In this document: one piece after another, positions 59,241-64,000 of the stretch | Layout of the letters: every line of letters begins with the position of its first letter | Position numbering within the stretch: the stretch's first letter is position 1 | From: Pseudomonas cichorii | Lineage (GTDB): Bacteria; Pseudomonadota; Gammaproteobacteria; Pseudomonadales; Pseudomonadaceae | Length of the DNA stretch: 64,000 nt | Direction of reading: 5' to 3' | Assembly: GCF_015471405.1 (NCBI RefSeq) | Contig: NZ_BLVZ01000007.1 | Coordinates: forward strand, 1 to 64,000 | Notes under the pieces: generated by a model | Told to the model about the DNA's origin: nothing | The model's database searches: none | The model's input: only the letters and a program-made list of their open reading frames with translations | Program-made: the position numbers and the translations under genes

Positions 59241-59762
59241 TCACGAATCCGGCAATTCGTAGACAAATATCTTGTCTGCCTGCATTTGATAACCCGCCTC
59301 GGCCAACTCGCTGGTCGATGATTTTGCCTGCATCGGTCCTTCAATCCAGTACGGTTGATACAGTTCATCGACCTTCACGCCCAGCTCACTGGTGACGTGC
59401 ACGATCTGGTTGGCGGGCGGGGGCGGAACATGAATGCAGGCACCGAAATACGGCACCAGCAAAAACTCCGTCACCCGACCTTCCTCGCTGACCTCAAGTG
59501 GCACGATGTACCCCGGCAGACGTACCAGCTTGCCATCCAGTGCCTTGACGACAGGTGCATGGGGCGCCAGTTGTCTTGCTGCCGGTGCCGACTCCATGGC
59601 CAGTGCATCGGACAGCTTCGACATGTCATGCAGTGGCGCTGTAATCGGCGCCACGACAGGTGCATCGGGTGGAATCATGTCATTCCAGGTCAGCTCGCGC
59701 GGCTCGACGGCCCACACCGAAGTGCTGGCCGAGAGCAGCAGGGTTATCAGCAAGCGCCGCAT
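59241..59762 (-). CDS. DUF3299 secreted protein, last gene of the zinc-regulated operon (ZrmD-like)
   Basis: 173 aa from ATG 59762, preceded by AGGA; signal peptide MRRLLITLLLSASTSVWA. The conserved DUF3299 core reads VRLPGYIVPLEVSEEGRVTE, FLLVPYFGACIHVPPPPANQ. It lies 11 bases after the permease gene and matches the last gene of the P. aeruginosa PA4063-PA4066 order. The in-frame ATG at 59777 overlaps the permease stop. Role unknown; linked to zinc-limited growth by context. Confidence 0.8.
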   Translation of the reverse strand: MRRLLITLLLSASTSVWAVEPRELTWNDMIPPDAPVVAPITAPLHDMSKLSDALAMESAPAARQLAPHAPVVKALDGKLVRLPGYIVPLEVSEEGRVTEFLLVPYFGACIHVPPPPANQIVHVTSELGVKVDELYQPYWIEGPMQAKSSTSELAEAGYQMQADKIFVYELPDS

Positions 59763-59773
59763 TGTTGAGTTCC

Positions 59774-61039
59774 TCATAAGCGAATCGATAGCCCATCGGC
59801 CAGCGATTGCCTGTAGGCTCGCCATGCTGGCACGGTACCCATCAACAGCGCAGCAGCAAGGATGCCACCGAGCAATTTCCATTCATATTGGCCAGGTGGC
59901 ATAGAGGACAGGTACAAACCGTAAGTGTCCTGCACGTAATCCTGCGCCAGAAAAATCCCGAGATAGAGCAGTACAAGGCCACTGACGACGCCCGCCAACG
60001 CCAGTGCGAAGGCTTCAAGAATCAGCAGGCTTGCGATGTGCCAGGGACGTGCGCCGACCGATCTGAGGATCGCCATTTCACGACGACGCTCGTTCAGGCT
60101 GGTCAAGATAGCCGTCAGCATACCAATAAGCCCCGTGAGCACCACGAACAATGAAATCACGAACAGGGCTTTTTCAGCGGTCCCCATCAGGCTCCACAAC
60201 TCTTGCAAGGCCACACCGGGCAGAATCGCCAGCAGCGGTTCGCCGCGGAACTCATTGATCTCGCGTTGCAGGCTGAACGTCGCAATCTTGCTGTTCAGGC
60301 CCAGCATGACCGCAGTGATTGCCGTGGGCGTCAGGTCCATGTTGCGTGCCTGAGCGGCAGAGATACGCTCATTGCCCCGTGCAGGCGCGCCGTTGTGCCA
60401 GTCAATGTGAATGGCCTCCATACCGCCCAGGCTGATATGCAGCGTGCGGTCGACCGGTGTGCCAGTCGGTTTCAGTATTCCCACCACCGTGAACGGCTTG
60501 TCGTCATGCTTGACCAGGCTGATTGCGGCCACGCCATGAGCCAGGACCAGCTTGTCGCCCAGCTTGTAGTGCAGGGCCCTGGCGACCTCCGAACCCAGGA
60601 CCACTTCAAACGGATCGGTCTGGAAGGCACGACCATCAGCCAGTGTCAGATGTTGCTGGCGGCCGTACTGGTAGTTCTCGAAATAGGATTCGTTGGTGCC
60701 CATCACCCGATAGCCGCGATGGGAGTCGCCCAGGGAAATCGGGATCGCCCATTTCACCTGTTTGTGATTGGCCAGGTGCTCGAAACTGTCCCAGCGAATG
60801 TTGTTGGTGGCATTGCCGATGCGAAAGACCGAGTAGAGCAGCAGGTTGATCGAGCCGGAACGTGCGCCGACGATCAGGTCCGTACCGCTGATGGTGCTGG
60901 CGAAGCTGGCGCGAGCCTCGGTACGTACCCGCTCGACGGCCAGTAACAGGCAGACCGACAGGGCAATGGCGAAAACGGTAAGGAATGCGGTGAAGCGGCG
61001 GTTGGCCAGACTGGCCATTGCCAGACGAAACAGATACAT
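59774..61039 (-). CDS. ABC transporter permease, MacB/FtsX type (ZrmC-like)
   Basis: 421 aa from ATG 61039 (MYLFRLAMASLANRRFTAFL). One N-terminal helix, a large periplasmic MacB-PCD domain (residues 45-280), and three C-terminal helices of the FtsX type (VISLFVVLTGLIGMLTAILT; NERRREMAILRSVGARPWHI). Such permeases work mechanically rather than as importers. Starts 1 base after the ATPase stop (TGAGATG). The longer frame to 61204 lies inside the ATPase gene. Confidence 0.85.
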   Translation of the reverse strand: MYLFRLAMASLANRRFTAFLTVFAIALSVCLLLAVERVRTEARASFASTISGTDLIVGARSGSINLLLYSVFRIGNATNNIRWDSFEHLANHKQVKWAIPISLGDSHRGYRVMGTNESYFENYQYGRQQHLTLADGRAFQTDPFEVVLGSEVARALHYKLGDKLVLAHGVAAISLVKHDDKPFTVVGILKPTGTPVDRTLHISLGGMEAIHIDWHNGAPARGNERISAAQARNMDLTPTAITAVMLGLNSKIATFSLQREINEFRGEPLLAILPGVALQELWSLMGTAEKALFVISLFVVLTGLIGMLTAILTSLNERRREMAILRSVGARPWHIASLLILEAFALALAGVVSGLVLLYLGIFLAQDYVQDTYGLYLSSMPPGQYEWKLLGGILAAALLMGTVPAWRAYRQSLADGLSIRL

Positions 61040-61040
61040 C

Positions 61041-61751
61041 TCAAATCTCCACGTCGACGGCAGCGCGATTGAGTTCGGACAACGACAGGTTGCGGTCGAA
61101 CAGGGGCGCCAGGCTCTGGTCATGGCTGACAAACAACAGGCTGGACCCGGCTTCACGGCATTCTGCAAACAACAGGCGAATGAAGGACTCCCGGGTATCG
61201 GCATCCAGTGCCGAGGTGGGTTCGTCGGCGATCACCAGCTCTGGCTGGCCGATCAAGGCACGAGCCGCCGCAACCCGTTGTTGCTGGCCGATGGACAGGG
61301 AACCGGCGCGTCGGGTCAACAATGCCGGGTCTTTCAAGCCCAGGTGTGCGAGCAACGTGCTGGTGGCTTGCTCGACACTGCCATGACGCTGTTTTGCCCG
61401 TTCGGCCCGGACTTTGGAGAAGTGGCAGGGCAGTTCGATGTTCTCCCGTACCGAGAGAAACGGCAGCAGGTTGAACTGCTGGAAGATATAACCCGTGTGG
61501 TCAACCCGAAAGCGATCCCGCGCACCTGCCGACAATTGCGACAAGTCCTGGCCCAGCAGACGAATGCTGCCGCTCCCCGGTTTCTGTACGCCACCCAGCA
61601 GGCCCAGCAAGGTGGTCTTGCCACTGCCGCTCGGGCCTTTGAGGAACAGTGTTTCTCCCGGCTCCAGGCGAAAGGCCGGGATGTCCAGCAATTGCGGATG
61701 CCCGGGCCAGTTGAAGCTCAGGTCCGACAGCTCGATAAGTGCTTGGGTCAT
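61041..61751 (-). CDS. ABC transporter ATP-binding protein, LolD/MacB type (ZrmB-like)
   Basis: 236 aa. Walker A GPSGSGKTT, Q-loop FQQFNLLPF, signature LSIGQQQRVAAARAL, Walker B LVIADEPTSALD and the H-loop SHDQ. It is the energy subunit for the adjacent permease, with the gene order DUF2796-ATPase-permease-DUF3299. Confidence 0.88.
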   Translation of the reverse strand: MTQALIELSDLSFNWPGHPQLLDIPAFRLEPGETLFLKGPSGSGKTTLLGLLGGVQKPGSGSIRLLGQDLSQLSAGARDRFRVDHTGYIFQQFNLLPFLSVRENIELPCHFSKVRAERAKQRHGSVEQATSTLLAHLGLKDPALLTRRAGSLSIGQQQRVAAARALIGQPELVIADEPTSALDADTRESFIRLLFAECREAGSSLLFVSHDQSLAPLFDRNLSLSELNRAAVDVEI

Positions 61752-61831
61752 AGCCTGACTCGCGGTGTGTTGAGGTGTACATGAAAAGTAAAAGACCGGG
61801 CCAGGCCCGGTCGTTCTAAAGCACGCGGTAA

Positions 61832-62410
61832 TCAGAACTTGATCGACGGGTTCGCCGCAATCACTTCTGCGCCGGACTGGCCGCTTGGCGATATCAACTG
61901 TACCTGGAGCTTCTTGGTATCGGGGAAGGTCAGGAAAATCTGGGTCAGATCCAGCTTTTTCAGAATGGCCGGAGCGTCGCAGACGAACTTGTAATGGCCT
62001 TTGATCTCACTGTGTTCGTGATGTTCGTCGCCGTCTTTGGCGTGGTCATCATGATCGTCATCCTTGTCGCCGAACAGTGGGCTTTCAAGCTTCACCGAGG
62101 TAGCCGAACAGTTGGCGGCATCCGAGATGCTGAACAGGGCATTGGGCTTGAGCAGTTGCTCGCGAGCCTTGGCCAGTTTTGCCTTGTCCTCGGCAGACGT
62201 CGCTGCATGCTCGAAGCCCACAATGTTCATGGCCGGGCTCTCGAATTCCAGCTCCAGAGTCTTGCCCGAAAGCACCACATCCAGACGACCCACGCCATGT
62301 TCATGCGCGCCCAGGCTGCCATGCTCGTGTTCGTGATCGTGTGGTTCGGCAGCATTGGCAACGGCCAGTGGCAGCAAGGCGAAGGGTAGAGCAAGAAGCA
62401 GACGACGCAT
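61832..62410 (-). CDS. Periplasmic histidine-rich zinc-associated protein, DUF2796/ZrgA family (ZrmA-like)
   Basis: 192 aa with a signal peptide (RRLLLALPFALLPLAVANAA) and two histidine/acidic clusters: HDHEHEHGSLGAHEHGVG right after the cleavage site and DKDDDHDDHAKDGDEHHEHS in the middle. These can bind several zinc ions. It is the first gene of a four-gene - strand operon that corresponds to the zinc-repressed PA4063-PA4066 operon of P. aeruginosa. A Zur-like palindrome lies 37 bases upstream. Confidence 0.85.
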   Translation of the reverse strand: MRRLLLALPFALLPLAVANAAEPHDHEHEHGSLGAHEHGVGRLDVVLSGKTLELEFESPAMNIVGFEHAATSAEDKAKLAKAREQLLKPNALFSISDAANCSATSVKLESPLFGDKDDDHDDHAKDGDEHHEHSEIKGHYKFVCDAPAILKKLDLTQIFLTFPDTKKLQVQLISPSGQSGAEVIAANPSIKF

Positions 62411-62440
62411 GACGGACTCCGGACATGATTTGAAAAAATC

Positions 62441-62460
62441 TGTTATGTGATCTTATAACA
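62441..62460 (-). promoter_or_regulatory. Candidate Zur box upstream of the zinc operon
   Basis: TGTTATGTGATCTTATAACA carries inverted arms TGTTAT/ATAACA. Its inner part GTGATCTTATAAC (62447-62459) matches the gammaproteobacterial Zur core GTTATANTATAAC at 11 of 13 positions. Zur with zinc bound would repress the operon. Confidence 0.6.
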
Positions 62461-62621
62461 ATTGGCGGCGCGGGTGACCTGTTTTTTATGTGCGCCTTCG
62501 ATTTGGCATACAACGCACTCAAGTTATGACGAAGCAATCTCATAGCGCCTGAAATTCCTCCTACCGTCAAATGAAGAAGGCATTCGATCGGTTCAGGACC
62601 GAGTCTCAGGGAGAGAGAAAC

Positions 62622-63683
62622 ATGCCAACGCTTTGTTGCCCGGCCGTTGCCGTGCCGGAGTTCACGATCAGTCTTGAGGAAACGCTGGCGCTCGTTTCCA
62701 GCCTGTATCCGCATCATCCTCAGTTGCCGCTTGTGCGGCGTCTGATCCGCAATACCAAGGTAAGCAAACGCCATTTGGTGCAATCGATAGAGCAGACTCT
62801 GGAACATCCGGGCTTCGAGATGCGTAACCGGACCTATGAGCGTGAAGCCAAGGCCCGCATTCCCGATGTCGTGAGCCGGGCGTTGAGTAATGCCCAACTG
62901 CTTCCCCGGCAGATTGACGCAATCATCTATGTGTCCTGCACCGGTTTCATGATGCCTTCGCTGACGGCCTGGATGATCAATGAGCTGGAGTTTCGCAGCG
63001 ATACACGACAGATACCCATTGCCCAACTGGGGTGTGCGGCTGGCGGCTCGGCCATCAATCGCGCCCACGATTTCTGCCTGGCCTATCAGGAGGCCAACGT
63101 GCTGATTGTGGCCTGCGAGTTCTGTTCGCTGTGTTACCAGCCAACGGACATGACGGTCGGCAATCTGCTGTCCAATGGCCTGTTCGGCGATGCGCTGGCT
63201 GCTGCGGTGGTGCGAGGTCAGGGCGGTGAGGGCATCCAACTGGTGGGCAATGGCTCGCGTCTGGTGCTGGGCACCGAAGACTGGATCAGCTATGCCGTCA
63301 AAGCCACCGGTTTTCACTTCTGTCTTGACCGACGGGTACCGGGAACCATGGCGCAACTGGCGCCTGAGCTGCGCTCGGTGGCTGCGGATCATGGCTGGCA
63401 GGCCGACGATCTGGATTTCTACATCATCCACGCCGGTGGTCCGCGGATTCTCGATGACCTGTCGCATTACCTGGGCGTGGATTGCGCTCTGTTTGTCCAC
63501 AGCCGTGCCACTTTGACCGAGTACGGCAACATCGCATCGGCGGTTGTGCTGGATGCATTGCGTCGGTTTTTCGAGACTGGCGGCGCTCATCGGGGGGCGC
63601 GCGGAATCATTGCCGGGTTCGGTCCCGGCATCACCGCTGAAATAACCTTGGGTACATGGAACAACAGGGAGGTTTCACCATGA
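62622..63683 (+). CDS. rppA: Type III polyketide synthase, RppA-like tetrahydroxynaphthalene synthase
   Basis: 353 aa homodimeric chalcone-synthase-fold enzyme. The catalytic triad is C138 (QLGCAAGG), H270 (YIIHAGG) and N303 (EYGNIAS), the numbering of Streptomyces RppA. C106 (YVSCTGFM) and Y224 (DWISYAV), associated with malonyl primer use in RppA, are also present. Predicted to condense five malonyl-CoA into 1,3,6,8-tetrahydroxynaphthalene, a pigment precursor. ATG 62622 follows GGGAGAGAG. Its stop overlaps the start of an aldo/keto reductase. PhlD-type synthesis is the main alternative. Confidence 0.82.
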   Translation: MPTLCCPAVAVPEFTISLEETLALVSSLYPHHPQLPLVRRLIRNTKVSKRHLVQSIEQTLEHPGFEMRNRTYEREAKARIPDVVSRALSNAQLLPRQIDAIIYVSCTGFMMPSLTAWMINELEFRSDTRQIPIAQLGCAAGGSAINRAHDFCLAYQEANVLIVACEFCSLCYQPTDMTVGNLLSNGLFGDALAAAVVRGQGGEGIQLVGNGSRLVLGTEDWISYAVKATGFHFCLDRRVPGTMAQLAPELRSVAADHGWQADDLDFYIIHAGGPRILDDLSHYLGVDCALFVHSRATLTEYGNIASAVVLDALRRFFETGGAHRGARGIIAGFGPGITAEITLGTWNNREVSP

Positions 63684-64000
63684 CTGTCACAGCATCTTCA
63701 GCGCCCGATACTTTTTTGCTGGGAGGTGACATGCCCATCAAGCGCATGGGCTATGGCGCCATGCACCTGACCGGATATGGCATGTGGGGGCCTGCGGAAA
63801 ATCCTGAGCAGGCCAAGGCCGTGCTGCGTCATGCCGTTCATGAGTTGGGCGTCACGTTCATCGACACGGCAGACTCTTACGGGCCGGGTGATAACGAAGC
63901 CATCATTCGCAGTGCGCTTCATCCATACCCTGAGGATCTGGTCATTTCCACCAAGGGCGGAATGCTGCGGTCTGGCCCCAATGACTGGATACATGGCGCG
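63680..64000 (+). CDS. Aldo/keto reductase, N-terminal part (runs off the window)
   Basis: 107 codons to the window edge with no stop. Starts MTVTASSAPDTFLLGGDMPI; contains GYGAMHLTGYGMWGPAENPE, the catalytic aspartate/tyrosine region FIDTADSYGPGDNE and the lysine STKGG of NADPH-dependent aldo/keto reductases. ATG overlaps the polyketide synthase stop (ATGA) after GGGAGG, so the two products probably act in one pathway. Confidence 0.85.
   Translation, partial: MTVTASSAPDTFLLGGDMPIKRMGYGAMHLTGYGMWGPAENPEQAKAVLRHAVHELGVTFIDTADSYGPGDNEAIIRSALHPYPEDLVISTKGGMLRSGPNDWIHGA

Overview
The window is a chromosomal segment of a Pseudomonas species. The gene order birA-coaX-SPOR gene-tRNAs-secE-nusG-L11/L10/rpoBC-str-S10-spc-alpha operons-katA-ferritin-uvrA-MFS-ssb is the conserved Pseudomonas order. 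Protein lengths fit the genus (RpoB 1357 aa, RpoC 1399 aa, BirA 319 aa). The accessory genes resemble those of plant-associated pseudomonads such as the P. syringae complex, but the species is not proven from sequence alone.

Region 1 (1-33.2 kb) is the information-processing supercluster, all on the + strand. It holds biotin and CoA genes, four tRNAs (Tyr, Gly, Thr, Trp), the Sec translocase genes secE and secY, nusG, the RNA polymerase genes rpoB, rpoC and rpoA, the elongation factors fusA and tuf, and about 30 ribosomal proteins. Two of these, rpmD (58 aa) and rpmJ (38 aa), are very short. Five sigma70-type promoters with exactly 17-bp spacers can be read directly, before tRNA-Trp, rpsL, rpsJ, rpsH and rpsM. 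Two more, in tandem, lie before tRNA-Tyr. Hairpin terminators or attenuators sit between nusG/rplK, rplL/rpoB, rpoC/rpsL, tuf/rpsJ, rpsN/rpsH and rpmJ/rpsM. The tuf copy many bacteria keep between tRNA-Thr and tRNA-Trp is absent.

Region 2 (33.3-40.4 kb) holds housekeeping and stress genes: catalase, a heme-less ferritin (FtnA type), uvrA (- strand), a YajR-like MFS transporter and ssb.

Region 3 (40.7-42.3 kb) is a small AT-richer island encoding a type VI secretion cassette: PAAR tip protein, Tae4-type amidase effector and periplasmic Tai4-type immunity protein.

Region 4 (42.6-52.3 kb) is a sugar-acid catabolic locus. It has a LacI-family regulator with two identical palindromic operators ahead of an enolase-superfamily sugar-acid dehydratase. 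It also has an IlvD/Edd-family dehydratase broken by a frameshift, an FAH-family dehydratase, a LysR regulator, an ACS-family MFS transporter, an SDR dehydrogenase and a second FAH-family hydrolase. Two matching inverted repeats at about -64 of the two operons look like the LysR regulator's binding sites.

Region 5 (52.3-64 kb) is mixed: an NTF2-like protein with its TetR regulator, an MscS-family channel, a nucleotide-sugar epimerase pair, a small membrane protein, an OmpW/OprG porin with a probable ANR box, a probable Zur-controlled ABC operon (zrmABCD-like), and at the right edge an RppA-like type III polyketide synthase translationally coupled to an aldo/keto reductase that runs off the window. 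REP-type palindromes lie at 52.3 and 55.8 kb. No CRISPR array, rRNA, insertion sequence or prophage was seen.
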